Shown: positions 1 through 8,580, counted from the first letter of the stretch. The stretch is DNA of 64,000 bases from Oscillospiraceae bacterium (GCA_016286665.1 JAEETX010000003.1:18241-82240), one strand, 5' to 3'. The notes: generated by a model not told the origin, from the sequence alone. Translations and numbers: made by a program.

Positions 1-6
1 CGCCGA

Positions 7-1320
7 TTACAATAATTTTATAGGAAGGAGCCGCCGCAGCCGGAGAAAGCTGAGGAGGAAATTGAAGCACTCGCTGCCGTAGAGCAGGGCGATGTAAGCC
101 GGGACCCCGAAGCGCGGCAGCAGGAAATAGACACCGGCCAGGGTCAGAACGGCGTCGGTGATGTTGATGACCATGCTGCTCAGGTGCAGACCCAGGCCCT
201 TCAGCATCCCGTCCACCACGCTGTCCAGGTACATGACGGTCACCAGTGGAGCGAGGGAACGCAGATAGCTCCCGGCCTCGGCGCTGCGGTAAAGAAGCAG
301 CCCCAGCCGGGGCCCGAGGAACCAGAGAAGCGCAGCGATCCCAGCGGAGCCAAGGAGACAGGAGGATAGGATCCTGCTGGCGCTGCGCTCCAGTCCGTCC
401 CGGTCGCCCCGCATCTGGGCCTCCGTCAGCTCCGGGATCAGCAGCTCCGCCAGAGCGTTGAAGAAAACCGAGGCAAAACCGAGGACGGGAAAGACCATGC
501 CGCTGACGGTGCCGTAGACGCCCAGCGCGGCGGCGGCGCCGACTCCGCCCTTCATCAGCGCCCGCGGCACCAGCAGATGCTGCAGAGTGCTGAGCGCGGT
601 GCGGGCATAGGAGCTGAGGGCCAGCGGGAGGCTCAGCTTCATGAGCCGCCGTCCCAGCGCCGGAGGGCGGCCCGGCCGGGTCACGGCGCGCTGTTCGAAT
701 TTATATAAAAGGTAGGAGACCAGCAGGGAACCCAGGTCCGCCAGCGCGTTTGCCAGGGCTACGGCGGCGCAGCAGAGTTCCGGCCGGTCGGCCGGTAGCC
801 GCGGGAGCGCAAGCAGCGTGAACGCTGCGCCGAGGACCTGTTCCAGCGCCTGGGAGACCGTGGCCTTCCAGGGCCGGAAGACAGCGGTGAAGTAGCCGGA
901 GAAGACGCTGTTCAGGGCGAGAAAGGGAAGGGAAAGGGCAAAGCACCGCAGGGGCAGCGCCAGCCGTCCGTCCCCGGCCAGGCGGGCGGCTGCGGGAGCC
1001 AGCAGCGTCAGGAGCATGCCGCTGAGGCAGCTGAAAAAGAGGGCGTAGCGCATCGCGCCGGCGACGACGCAGCGCACTTCTCCCTTTCGCCCCAGCCCCA
1101 GCTCCTCCGCCGCCAGCCGGGTGACGCTGAAGCGCACGCCGCTGATCGCCAGGGTGACGGCCAGCGCCTCCACGCTGAAGCCCAGCTGCATGAGGCCCAT
1201 GCCCTCCGCGCCCAGCAGGGAGGATATGCGCGTATTGACGAAAAGGGAGATCAGCCGCAGAAGCAGGCTCGCCAGGGTCATCACAAGGGTGCCGCGAAGC
1301 AGGGGAGAGAGCCGGGCCAA
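7..1320 (-). CDS. SpoVB-like polysaccharide/lipid flippase (MOP/MATE superfamily)
   Basis: Integral membrane protein of about 437 residues made almost entirely of hydrophobic segments, with the N-terminal pattern (long helix, then SSLLGAEGMGLMQ) of stage V sporulation protein B and related peptidoglycan-precursor or polysaccharide flippases. Known members help build spore cortex or cell-wall polymers. I chose a TTG start at 1318-1320 because a near-perfect Shine-Dalgarno (GGAGGTGATC) lies 7 bases before it; an upstream ATG at 1374 has no such site and would add 18 residues that do not look like a flippase N-terminus. It ends with TAA close to the window edge. Family is confident; the exact substrate is not visible. 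Confidence 0.8.
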   Translation of the reverse strand: MARLSPLLRGTLVMTLASLLLRLISLFVNTRISSLLGAEGMGLMQLGFSVEALAVTLAISGVRFSVTRLAAEELGLGRKGEVRCVVAGAMRYALFFSCLSGMLLTLLAPAAARLAGDGRLALPLRCFALSLPFLALNSVFSGYFTAVFRPWKATVSQALEQVLGAAFTLLALPRLPADRPELCCAAVALANALADLGSLLVSYLLYKFEQRAVTRPGRPPALGRRLMKLSLPLALSSYARTALSTLQHLLVPRALMKGGVGAAAALGVYGTVSGMVFPVLGFASVFFNALAELLIPELTEAQMRGDRDGLERSASRILSSCLLGSAGIAALLWFLGPRLGLLLYRSAEAGSYLRSLAPLVTVMYLDSVVDGMLKGLGLHLSSMVINITDAVLTLAGVYFLLPRFGVPAYIALLYGSECFNFLLSFLRLRRLLPIKLL

Positions 1321-1471
1321 TGGATCACCTCCGGTCACACAGGGCTTTTCCACATATATATGGCAGCCTGCCACGGCGCAGAACGGCGGCAGACGGCAGA
1401 CCGAAATGCCGTATGAGCCGGAAATCCGACGAATTGCCCAAAAAAATCATATGGAAATTAGAAAGAATGAC

Positions 1472-1543
1472 TTGTGTTTTCGTAATATCGTGCTATAATG
1501 GACCCATATGAATGGCGTTTTATGTGAAAGTGCATAAACGCCA
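1472..1543 (+). promoter_or_regulatory. Promoter and 5'-UTR hairpin for the sugar ABC permeases
   Basis: An extended -10 (TGCTATAAT, 1491-1499) is preceded by TTGTGT at 1472-1477 with a 16-bp spacer. Downstream, 1513-1524 pairs with 1533-1543 (TGGCGTTT..ATG with CATAAACGCCA), a hairpin or an operator-like dyad in the leader. The dyad may be the binding site of a sugar-responsive repressor, but no such regulator gene is adjacent. Confidence 0.55.
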
Positions 1544-1576
1544 GGTCCCAGTATCAAGGGAAAAGGAGTAGTGGGT

Positions 1577-2488
1577 ATGAACAAACAAACCATCAGGAAA
1601 GACTGGATACATAACCGGTCAGTCTATTTGCTGGCGATTCCGATCTTTCTGTACTTCATCATCTGGAGCTACCTGCCCATGGTCGGCGTCGTCCTCGCGT
1701 TTGAGGACTACACCCCCCGCGGCGGTTTCATCTTCAGCCAGTGGGTGGGCGTGCAGAACTTCACGGATTTCTTCTCCAGCTACTATCTGTGGCGTCTGCT
1801 CCGCAACACGCTGCTGCTGAGCATCCTGAACCTCATCATCAACTTCCCCGCCCCCATCATTCTGGCTCTGCTCCTCAACGAGCTGCAGAATGAGGTCTTC
1901 AAGAAGGTCATCCAGACCATCAGCTACATGCCCTTCTTCGTGTCCACCGTGGTCATCTGCGGCATCATCGTGGATTTCATGGGCTACGACGGCGCCATCA
2001 CCAAGATCCTCGTAAAGATGGGCCTCGCGGAGAACAAGGACCTGCTGACGCTGAAAGGATACTTCCGGCCGGTGTATGTCTTGTCCAGTACATGGCAGGG
2101 CATCGGCTACGGCTCCATCATCTATCTGGCCGCCCTGTCCGGCGTGGACCAGGAGCTGTACGAGGCCGCCAGGATCGACGGCGCCAACCGCTGGCAGCAG
2201 ACCTGGCATGTCACCCTTCCCGGCATCGCGCCCACCGTCATCATCATGCTGATCATGCAGATCGGCAGCCTGCTCTCCTCCTCCACGGATAAGATCATCC
2301 TTCTGTACCGGACCCAGACCTATGAGGTGGCCGACACCATCGGCACCTTCGTTTACCGCCGCGGTATCCAGGGCGGCGAATACGGCTACTCCACGGCCGT
2401 CGGCCTGTTCAACTCTTTCGTCAACCTGATGCTGCTGTTCACGGCCAACAGCCTGAGCCGCAAGTATTCCGAGACGAGCCTGTTCTGA
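1577..2488 (+). CDS. ABC sugar transporter permease, LplB/UgpA type
   Basis: Inner-membrane permease of about 303 residues for a carbohydrate-uptake ABC importer (CUT1). Six hydrophobic segments are visible, and the cytoplasmic EAA loop reads EAARIDGANRWQQTWHVTLP, the contact site for the shared ATPase. The N-terminus fits the LplB group. I prefer ATG at 1577: AAGGAG lies 8-9 bases before it, whereas the GTG at 1571 would sit only 2 bases from that site. It is the first gene of a two-permease operon. No solute-binding lipoprotein or ATPase is encoded beside it, so the sugar cannot be inferred; the ATPase is usually an MsmX-type subunit encoded elsewhere. Confidence 0.85.
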   Translation: MNKQTIRKDWIHNRSVYLLAIPIFLYFIIWSYLPMVGVVLAFEDYTPRGGFIFSQWVGVQNFTDFFSSYYLWRLLRNTLLLSILNLIINFPAPIILALLLNELQNEVFKKVIQTISYMPFFVSTVVICGIIVDFMGYDGAITKILVKMGLAENKDLLTLKGYFRPVYVLSSTWQGIGYGSIIYLAALSGVDQELYEAARIDGANRWQQTWHVTLPGIAPTVIIMLIMQIGSLLSSSTDKIILLYRTQTYEVADTIGTFVYRRGIQGGEYGYSTAVGLFNSFVNLMLLFTANSLSRKYSETSLF

Positions 2489-2507
2489 GAAAGGAGGAAA
2501 AGGGATA

Positions 2508-3410
2508 ATGAAAATCAAAGAATCACCCAGTCGCATCGTTTTCCGCGTCATCAACGTCATCATCATGATCGTGCTGGCCTTTGCATGTCTGGCGCCCCTG
2601 CTGCACGTGTTCTTCGCCTCCATCAGCGACCCCATCCTCCTGACCCAGTTCCAGGGCGGCATCGTCCTGTGGCCGCTGTATGACGCCACCCACCACATTA
2701 CCGCCAAGGGCTACACCTTTGTTCTGACGAACCCCTCCCTGATCCGCGGCTACGCCAACACCTTCTACTATGTGGTCACCGGCTGTATCCTCAGCGTTCT
2801 GCTCTGCTCCCTGGGCGGCTACTGCGTCTCCCGCCGCAATACCATGTGGATGAAGTACCTCACCCTGATGATGACCTTCACCATGTTCTTCGGCGGCGGC
2901 ATGATCCCCACCTATATGGTCAACAAATACCTGGGCATCGTCAATACCCGTTGGGTCATGGTCCTTATGGGCCTGGTCAGCGTCTTCAACATCATCATCG
3001 TTCGTACCGCTTTCCAGGCGATCCCCGCCAGCTTGGAGGAATCCGCCCAGCTGGACGGCGCAGGACATATGACCATCCTCTTCAAGATCACCTTCCCTCT
3101 GGCAAAGGCCACCATCGCCGTCATCACCCTGTTCTACGCGGTGGGCAAGTGGAATGAATACCTGACCGCTGCCATCTACCTGACGGAACGCAAGCTCTAT
3201 CCGCTGCAGCTGATTCTGCGTGAGATCCTGGTCAACGACTCCGGCCAGAGCGTCTTCAACGTGGAAGACCAGGCCAGCAGCTACAGCCAGTTCAAGAAGC
3301 TGCTCCAGTATTCGACGGTCATCTTCGCCACGCTCCCCATCCTTTGCGTCTACCCCTTCGTGCAGAAGTATTTCGTCAAGGGCGTTATGATCGGCTCCAT
3401 CAAGGGCTAA
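2508..3410 (+). CDS. ABC sugar transporter permease, LplC/YtcP type
   Basis: Second permease (300 residues) of the same CUT1 importer, 19 bases after the first and with its own AAAGGAGG site. It shows the usual six hydrophobic segments and an EAA loop (EESAQLDGAGHMTILFKITF). The closing segment (YPFVQKYFVKGVMIGSIKG) is the characteristic end of the YtcP/LplC group. Transcription ends at the hairpin just downstream, so the operon holds permeases only. The missing binding protein must be encoded elsewhere or have been lost. Confidence 0.87.
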   Translation: MKIKESPSRIVFRVINVIIMIVLAFACLAPLLHVFFASISDPILLTQFQGGIVLWPLYDATHHITAKGYTFVLTNPSLIRGYANTFYYVVTGCILSVLLCSLGGYCVSRRNTMWMKYLTLMMTFTMFFGGGMIPTYMVNKYLGIVNTRWVMVLMGLVSVFNIIIVRTAFQAIPASLEESAQLDGAGHMTILFKITFPLAKATIAVITLFYAVGKWNEYLTAAIYLTERKLYPLQLILREILVNDSGQSVFNVEDQASSYSQFKKLLQYSTVIFATLPILCVYPFVQKYFVKGVMIGSIKG

Positions 3411-3421
3411 AAGAAAAATCG

Positions 3422-3453
3422 AACCGGCGGATGCGAACTCGCATCCGCCGGTT
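3422..3453 (+). terminator. Hairpin terminator after the permease operon
   Basis: Arms 3422-3436 and 3439-3453 are perfect complements (AACCGGCGGATGCGA), followed by a short T run on the + strand. It closes the permease operon. Confidence 0.75.
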
Positions 3454-3466
3454 TTGCCTGTGTGAA

Positions 3467-3499
3467 GGAGGACCCGGCGGTCATTCCGCCGGGTCCTCC
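3467..3499 (-). terminator. Hairpin between convergent genes
   Basis: Arms 3467-3480 and 3486-3499 (GGAGGACCCGGCGG) are perfect complements around a 5-base loop, a few bases past the stop of the minus-strand GNAT gene. The T run is weak, so it may act as an mRNA 3' end rather than a classical terminator. Confidence 0.55.
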
Positions 3500-3502
3500 A
3501 TG

Positions 3503-3928
3503 TTATCTTGTCAGGCGATAGGTCAGCAGACCCTCCGCCCATCCGCTGCGCCGAAAGCCCAGCTTTTCAAACAGGCGCAGGGAAGGGGTGTTCTCCGCGT
3601 CCACGGCCGCTTCGATTCGGCGTATGCCTTCCGGCAGACCGCCGACCAGGGCCTTCATGGCTGCGAAGGCGATCCCCCGGCGGCGATGGTCTTCCCCAAC
3701 GCAGATGCTGAGAAAGAGCGTATCGTCCATGATTTCGCATTGGATGCCGCCCAGAAGCAGGGGACCGGACTTGATCTTATAATAGAGAACGCCGTCCGTC
3801 TCTGTCAAATAGGAGAAATAGTGCTCTGATATATGGATATACCGCGCGATGGATTCCTCTTGATGCAGCTCCTTCAGCCGGGGTAGGTCGGGGTCGCTCC
3901 GCTCCAGGGGGATCAGCTCAAATTCCAT
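3503..3928 (-). CDS. GNAT-family N-acetyltransferase
   Basis: A 141-residue single-domain acetyltransferase. The acetyl-CoA binding loop VGEDHRRRGIAFAAMKAL (about residues 76-93) and the C-terminal NTPSLRLFEKLGFRRSG motif are typical GNAT motifs A and B. It starts 9 bases after the serine acetyltransferase stop with no obvious Shine-Dalgarno of its own, so it is probably translated by coupling in the same operon. The acceptor substrate (amino acid, peptide or small amine) cannot be read from sequence. Confidence 0.8.
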   Translation of the reverse strand: MEFELIPLERSDPDLPRLKELHQEESIARYIHISEHYFSYLTETDGVLYYKIKSGPLLLGGIQCEIMDDTLFLSICVGEDHRRRGIAFAAMKALVGGLPEGIRRIEAAVDAENTPSLRLFEKLGFRRSGWAEGLLTYRLTR

Positions 3929-3937
3929 CCCGGCGCA

Positions 3938-4804
3938 TCATTTCTCCGCGATCCGCCGGCTGTCGCCGTGGGCGGCAAGGACCGTCTCGCCGGCGGGGAC
4001 GGAATGGGTGAGCCAGACGTTGCCGCCGATCACACAGTCGTCTCCGATGACCGTGTTCCCGCCCAAAACGGTGGCGCCGGCATAGATGACCACGTTGCTG
4101 CCGATATCCGGATGCCGTTTGATGCCCTTTACCAGACTGCCGTCCGGGTTCACGTCGAAGCTTTTTGCGCCGAGGGTCACGCCCTGGTAGAGCTTCACAT
4201 GGTGGCCGATGGTGGTGGTTTCGCCGATGACGACGCCGGTTCCGTGGTCGATGAAGAACCAGGGGCCGATGCTGGCGCCGGGATGGATGTCGATGCCGGT
4301 GATCTGGTGGGCGTATTCCGTCATCATCCGGGGCAGAATGGGAACGCGCATCTGATAGAGCTTGTGGGCGATGCGGAAAACGCTGATCGCCTGAAAAGCC
4401 GGGTAGGTGAGCATGATCTCGTCGGTGCTTTTGGCAGCCGGATCGCCGCGGTAAGCGGCTTCCACATCCTTATCCAGCACGTCCTTGATGGCGGGCAGTT
4501 CGCGGATCAGCTCCAGGGCGTCTTCCTCATAGGGTCCGGCGTCGGGCTGCACCAGCCGCAGCGCCTGCTGCAATAGGACAAACGCATTCTGAAGGCTGAG
4601 GACACAGATGTCGCTGTGGCGGCGTCCGTCCTTTTCGCCGCTGAAAATGTGGGGATACATGGCTGTGCGCAGATGCAGCAGCAGCTCCACCGCCATTTCC
4701 CGAAGACCGGCATAGGAAGCGCTGCTGCCCCGGTCGTCTTCTCCCGTGAGCTCCACGGCGGTGTTGAGGATGGTCTTGTGCCAATCGTGGTAATTCTGTT
4801 CCAT
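3938..4804 (-). CDS. cysE: Serine O-acetyltransferase (CysE/EpsC type)
   Basis: Makes O-acetylserine from serine and acetyl-CoA, the first step of cysteine synthesis, in the cytosol. The 288-residue protein has a helical N-terminal half and then a left-handed beta-helix of hexapeptide repeats (DIHPGASIG..., IDHGTGVVIGETTTIG, LYQGVTLGAKS, HPDIGSNVVIYAGATVLGG). The His in DHGTG and the His in the HPDIG turn fit the SAT active site. The start at 4804 follows GGGAGAGACC; further upstream methionines lack a site. It is preceded by a strong promoter and heads a small operon with the GNAT gene. Confidence 0.9.
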   Translation of the reverse strand: MEQNYHDWHKTILNTAVELTGEDDRGSSASYAGLREMAVELLLHLRTAMYPHIFSGEKDGRRHSDICVLSLQNAFVLLQQALRLVQPDAGPYEEDALELIRELPAIKDVLDKDVEAAYRGDPAAKSTDEIMLTYPAFQAISVFRIAHKLYQMRVPILPRMMTEYAHQITGIDIHPGASIGPWFFIDHGTGVVIGETTTIGHHVKLYQGVTLGAKSFDVNPDGSLVKGIKRHPDIGSNVVIYAGATVLGGNTVIGDDCVIGGNVWLTHSVPAGETVLAAHGDSRRIAEK

Positions 4805-4859
4805 GGTCTCTCCCTCGATGAAACGGGCGTTCATGCCCGTCGGCAGTCTTATTACTGTC

Positions 4860-4888
4860 AATATATGCGCAGGAAAGCGAAGTGTCAA
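4860..4888 (-). promoter_or_regulatory. Promoter of cysE
   Basis: On the minus strand TTGACA (4883-4888) and TATATT (4860-4865) are separated by exactly 17 bp. The roughly 50-base leader carries a small ACGGGC/GCCCGT hairpin before the start codon. Confidence 0.75.
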
Positions 4889-4918
4889 CAAAAACATCCG
4901 GGAGAGCCGGCGGGAAGG

Positions 4919-4948
4919 TTTACAGAGACAGGCGGACTATGATAAAAT
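4919..4948 (+). promoter_or_regulatory. Probable promoter of the enoate-reductase-like gene
   Basis: TTTACA (4919-4924) and TAAAAT (4943-4948) are separated by 18 bp upstream of the flavoenzyme gene, facing away from the cysE promoter. Confidence 0.45.
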
Positions 4949-4998
4949 GATGATACAAAAAACCGCATCCCAGGGATGCCTCAGAAAGGATGAAACCG

Positions 4999-6990
4999 AT
5001 GGGCTCCAAGTATTCCCATGTCTTTTCTCCCATACGAATCCGCGGCGTAGACTTTAAGAACCGCATCGAGCTGGCGCCGCCCTCCCTGAACCTGTGCAGC
5101 CCCGATCATATGGTGACGGACGCTTTCGTGGACCTCAACCGTTCCATCGCCCACGGCGGCGCGGCCATTATCTCCGTAGGCAACGTCATGGTGGATATCG
5201 AGGACTGCATGAATGAGGAGCTGCAGCTGGACCTGAGCAGCGATGACTGCATCCTGCCCATGAGCAAGTTCGCCCTCATGTGCGAGGGCTACGGCGCCCA
5301 TGCCTCCCTGGAGATCAACCACGGCGGCAAGGACAGCCAGTTTTTCCGCACCGGAAAGCCCGCCTACGCCCCCTCCTCCTATTATTCCAGCTGGGAGCTG
5401 CAGAGCGCGAAGGAGATGGGCCGCGAGCCGCTCAAGACCATCGAAATGAGCATCGACAAGATCCATGAGACCGTGGAGAAATTCGGCCAGGCGGCGCTGC
5501 GGGCCAAAAAGGCGGGCATGCGCATGTGCATGATCCACTGCGGTCACGCCAACCTGATCAGCCAGTTCTCCAGCCCCCTCTATAACCACCGCACCGACGA
5601 ATACGGCGGCAGCCTGGAAAACCGGACCCGGTTCACGATCGAGGTGCTGGATCGGGTGCGGGAGCTTTGCGGAGAAGACTTTGTCATCGAGGCCCGCGTC
5701 TCCGCCGACGAGATCATTCCCGGCGGCATGAAATACGACGAAACCCTGAAATACATCGCCCTCATCAAGGACAAGATCGACATCCTCCATGTCTCCGCCG
5801 GCATCCACGGGGAGTTTGCCTATATGAAATACTGGTGGCAGAACTATATGATGGACAGGGAATTCAACGTCCATTATGCCGCCTCCATCAAGAAGGAATT
5901 CCCCGATCTGCTGATCAACACCGTGGGCAGCATCATGAGCATCGACCGGGCGGAGGAGATCATCGCCTCCGGCAAGGCGGATTTCGTCTCCATGTGCCGC
6001 CCCCTGCTGGCGGACCCGGAAATGCCGCGCAAGTATGCCGAGGGCAGGGAGGAGGACCATCGTCCCTGCCTCCGCTGCCAGAACTGCGCCGGTCCCGCCC
6101 ATCGCGCCATCACCTGCGCCGTCAACCCCTTCCTGGGTCGTGAGCGGGAATTCCCCCTGGGAAAGGTGCGCAAGGCGGAGGAGAAGAAAAAGGTCGCCGT
6201 GGTGGGCGGCGGCCCCGGCGGCATCACCGCCGCCCAGGTGCTCTGCGCCAGAGGGCATGACGTGACCCTTTATGAAAAAACCGGGCGGCTGGGCGGCGCA
6301 CTCGTCTATGCGGCCCTGCCCAGCTTCAAGCAGGATATGGCGGATTATGTGAAATACCTGGTCCGCCAGGCATACAAATGCGGGGCGAAGATCCTTCTGA
6401 ACACGGAGGCCACGCGGGAGCTGCTGGAGAAGGAAGGCTACGACGCCGTGATCGTGGCCATCGGCGCGGAACCCCTGGTCCCCAGGCTGCCCGGCATCGA
6501 CCTGCCCCATGTCGTCTGGGCGCCGGAAGCGGACGCCGGGGAAAAGCCCTGCGGACAGAAGGTCGTGGTGGTCGGCGCGGGCGCCGTTGGTCTGGAGGCC
6601 GCCATCGACCTGAAAAAGGCGGGTAAGGAGGTCACAGTCATCGAAATGCTGGATACCTATGCCAGCCTGAATAAATCCGCCCACGGCGGCGCGGCGGAGT
6701 TCCTGTCCCTCATCAAGGAAATGGAGCTGGATGTGCGCCTCGGGCACAAGCTTCTGGAGGTCACGCCTTCGTCGGTGATCTGTGAGAATACAGCCACGGG
6801 GGAGAAGGTCACCCTGCCCGCCGATTCGGTGCTGCTGGCCATGGGCGTGAAGGCAAAGTGGGCGGAGGCGGACGAGCTGCGCCGCGCCTGCCCGGAGACC
6901 AACGCCTTCCTCATCGGCGACTGCCTCTATGTGGGCAGCAATGTGGCCGCAGCCACCTCCGGCGCGCTCAGCGCGGCGGCATATCTATAA
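4999..6990 (+). CDS. NADH:flavin oxidoreductase, 2-enoate reductase/2,4-dienoyl-CoA reductase family
   Basis: Cytosolic FMN/4Fe-4S/FAD enzyme of about 663 residues. An Old-Yellow-Enzyme TIM barrel (residues ~1-365) is followed by the cluster motif CLRCQNCAGPAHRAITC, an FAD Rossmann fold (VAVVGGGPGGITAAQ) and an NAD fold (VVVVGAGAVGLEAA). Such enzymes reduce C=C bonds of enoates, bile-acid intermediates or polyphenols with NADH. Odd feature: the barrel motif reads HCGHANL where the family normally has HxxHGYL, so the usual proton-donating tyrosine is asparagine. ATG at 4999 is preferred because GAAAGGA lies 8 bases upstream; ATG at 4990 abuts that site. It appears monocistronic. The substrate is unknown. 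Confidence 0.85.
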   Translation: MGSKYSHVFSPIRIRGVDFKNRIELAPPSLNLCSPDHMVTDAFVDLNRSIAHGGAAIISVGNVMVDIEDCMNEELQLDLSSDDCILPMSKFALMCEGYGAHASLEINHGGKDSQFFRTGKPAYAPSSYYSSWELQSAKEMGREPLKTIEMSIDKIHETVEKFGQAALRAKKAGMRMCMIHCGHANLISQFSSPLYNHRTDEYGGSLENRTRFTIEVLDRVRELCGEDFVIEARVSADEIIPGGMKYDETLKYIALIKDKIDILHVSAGIHGEFAYMKYWWQNYMMDREFNVHYAASIKKEFPDLLINTVGSIMSIDRAEEIIASGKADFVSMCRPLLADPEMPRKYAEGREEDHRPCLRCQNCAGPAHRAITCAVNPFLGREREFPLGKVRKAEEKKKVAVVGGGPGGITAAQVLCARGHDVTLYEKTGRLGGALVYAALPSFKQDMADYVKYLVRQAYKCGAKILLNTEATRELLEKEGYDAVIVAIGAEPLVPRLPGIDLPHVVWAPEADAGEKPCGQKVVVVGAGAVGLEAAIDLKKAGKEVTVIEMLDTYASLNKSAHGGAAEFLSLIKEMELDVRLGHKLLEVTPSSVICENTATGEKVTLPADSVLLAMGVKAKWAEADELRRACPETNAFLIGDCLYVGSNVAAATSGALSAAAYL

Positions 6991-7072
6991 GAAACGCCGG
7001 ACGTATTCCCGTTTTTTCCCCGAAAATCATCACATTTTCCGACATATTCTGCAATTCTGACCACATATGTTA

Positions 7073-7101
7073 TTGATATTCCCGGAGAAAAATGTTATAC
7101 T
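7073..7101 (+). promoter_or_regulatory. Promoter of the HU gene
   Basis: TTGATA (7073-7078), a 17-bp spacer and TATACT (7096-7101) precede the HU start by 43 bases. Confidence 0.75.
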
Positions 7102-7144
7102 TACATTGCTTATCACGCGATACCAACAGAAAAGAGGATGGAAA

Positions 7145-7423
7145 ATGAACAAACAGGAGCTCATCAAGAAGGTCGCTGAAGACGCCGGCCTCACGCAGAA
7201 GCAGGCGGGCGCTGCTCTGGAAAGCACGCTGGCCGCCATCAAAGCCGCCGTCGCCGACGGAGACAAGGTCCAGCTTATCGGCTTCGGCACGTTCGACAGC
7301 AAGAAGCGCGAAGCCCGTCAGGGCCGCAACCCCCGCACCGGCGAGACTGTCAAAATCGAAGCTGCCGTTCTGCCCGTTTTCAAGGCCGGCAAAGCTTTTG
7401 AGGAGATCGTAAACAAAAAGTAA
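7145..7423 (+). CDS. hup: HU-family DNA-binding protein
   Basis: Small (92 residues) basic nucleoid protein that bends and compacts DNA as a dimer. The sequence begins MNKQELIKKVAEDAGLTQKQ and carries the HU beta-arm signature (GFGTFDSKKREARQGRNP followed by RTGE). AAGAGGA 6-7 bases before ATG 7145 sets the start. It is preceded by a good promoter and stands alone. Confidence 0.95.
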   Translation: MNKQELIKKVAEDAGLTQKQAGAALESTLAAIKAAVADGDKVQLIGFGTFDSKKREARQGRNPRTGETVKIEAAVLPVFKAGKAFEEIVNKK

Positions 7424-7447
7424 AGGCCCGTTCATACTTCATAGGTT

Positions 7448-7481
7448 AGGCCCCGGTTCCGCAGGCGCGGCGCCGGGGCCT
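7448..7481. other. GC-rich inverted repeat after HU
   Basis: AGGCCCCGG (7448-7456) pairs with CCGGGGCCT (7473-7481). There is no T run on either side, so it may stabilise the HU mRNA 3' end rather than terminate. Confidence 0.35.
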
Positions 7482-7549
7482 CGGAATAACCGGGGATAGG
7501 CGGAAACGACAGCAAATCGCTGTTTTTGCGAATAAGAATCCAATCGGAT

Positions 7550-7578
7550 TTGACAAGTCGGGCAGCGAGGGTTATAAT
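7550..7578 (+). promoter_or_regulatory. Perfect-consensus promoter with a very short leader
   Basis: TTGACA (7550-7555), exactly 17 bp, then TATAAT (7573-7578). The expected start of transcription (about 7585) falls inside the AAAAGGA ribosome site, giving a leader of only about 16 bases before the TTG start at 7601. Confidence 0.85.
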
Positions 7579-7600
7579 GCTGTAAAAGGATGTGATTCTG

Positions 7601-8140
7601 TTGAAGATCGAAAGTCTCCAGGCGGAGGAGGCGGCGGTCATGGCAGCCGCCCAGGCCATGTGCGCCGCTGCCAGAACAGCGCCGAAGGCCTGCGGCGTCG
7701 ACATGCTCGACACCGCGATCCTGACAGGGGAGGACAAGGATGCCCTCAGCGCGGAAATGCGCCGTATCGCGGAGATCGACGGGGACACGTTTTTCGTCCG
7801 TGATGCGGAAAATGTGGACAAGAGCCTGGCGGTGGTTCTCATCGGTGCGAACGACAAGCCCCGGGGCGTCGATCGGGTATGCTCCCTCTGCGGATGGAAC
7901 GGCTGCGGCGACTGCGTGAAAAATCACGGCAAGTGCATCATGAACAGCGTGGATTTGGGGATTGCCGTGGGCAGCGCCGTTTCCCTGGCGGCCGACCTGC
8001 GCATCGACAACCGGATCATGTTCACCGCCGGCAAGGCGGCCTCCGCTCTTGGCCTGCTGGGGGACAAAAAGCTGATTTTCGGCATACCGCTGTCCGTCAG
8101 CGGCAAATCCCCGTTTTTTGACCGGAAATTCAACCGCTGA
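7601..8140 (+). CDS. DUF2148 ferredoxin-domain protein
   Basis: About 180 residues, matching the uncharacterised DUF2148 family of anaerobes. A cysteine cluster VCSLCGWNGCGDCVKNHGKC (about residues 91-110) could hold an Fe-S centre; the C-terminal third (GSAVSLAADLRIDNRIMFTAG) is the conserved family block. The start is uncertain: TTG at 7601 has the best spacing to AAAAGGA, while GTG 7592 almost touches it. Function is unknown; the cluster suggests redox or ligand sensing. A consensus promoter drives it. Confidence 0.8.
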   Translation: MKIESLQAEEAAVMAAAQAMCAAARTAPKACGVDMLDTAILTGEDKDALSAEMRRIAEIDGDTFFVRDAENVDKSLAVVLIGANDKPRGVDRVCSLCGWNGCGDCVKNHGKCIMNSVDLGIAVGSAVSLAADLRIDNRIMFTAGKAASALGLLGDKKLIFGIPLSVSGKSPFFDRKFNR

Positions 8141-8197
8141 GGCGGTGATTAGAGACGGGCCGCTTCGGTGCTGCCCGATTATAAAGGAGGTTTCCTC

Positions 8198-8566
8198 ATG
8201 GGCAAATTCGTTATCAAAACCGTGAAGACCGGCGTGCGCTTCAACCTGCTGGCGACCAACGGCCAGGTCATCGGCACCAGCGAAATCTACAAGGCTGACG
8301 CCAGCTGCCTCAACGGCATCGACAGCGTCCGGCGCTGCTCCGCCGGCGGCATCGAGGACCTGACGGTTGAGCCGGTGGAAAAGGTCAAGCATCCCAAATT
8401 CGAGGTTTATGTGGACAAAGCGGGGGAATACCGTTTCCGCCTGAAGGCCCGCAACGGCGAGATCATCCTGGCCTCCGAGGGCTACAAGGAGAAAAAGAGC
8501 TGCCTCAACGGCATCGAGAGTGTCAAGAAGAACGCTCCCGAGGCGGAGATCGTCCGGGAAGCATAA
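8198..8566 (+). CDS. YegP-family protein, two DUF1508 repeats
   Basis: A 122-residue protein built from two similar halves (residues ~1-60 and ~64-118), each ending in a K/ADASCLNGIDSVRR or EKKSCLNGIESVKK block. This is the tandem DUF1508 (YegP) fold, of unknown function but common as a small abundant protein. A strong AAAGGAGG lies 7 bases before ATG 8198. Transcription ends at the hairpin 15 bases downstream. Confidence 0.88.
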   Translation: MGKFVIKTVKTGVRFNLLATNGQVIGTSEIYKADASCLNGIDSVRRCSAGGIEDLTVEPVEKVKHPKFEVYVDKAGEYRFRLKARNGEIILASEGYKEKKSCLNGIESVKKNAPEAEIVREA

Positions 8567-8580
8567 GCTCCGCAGCATAT

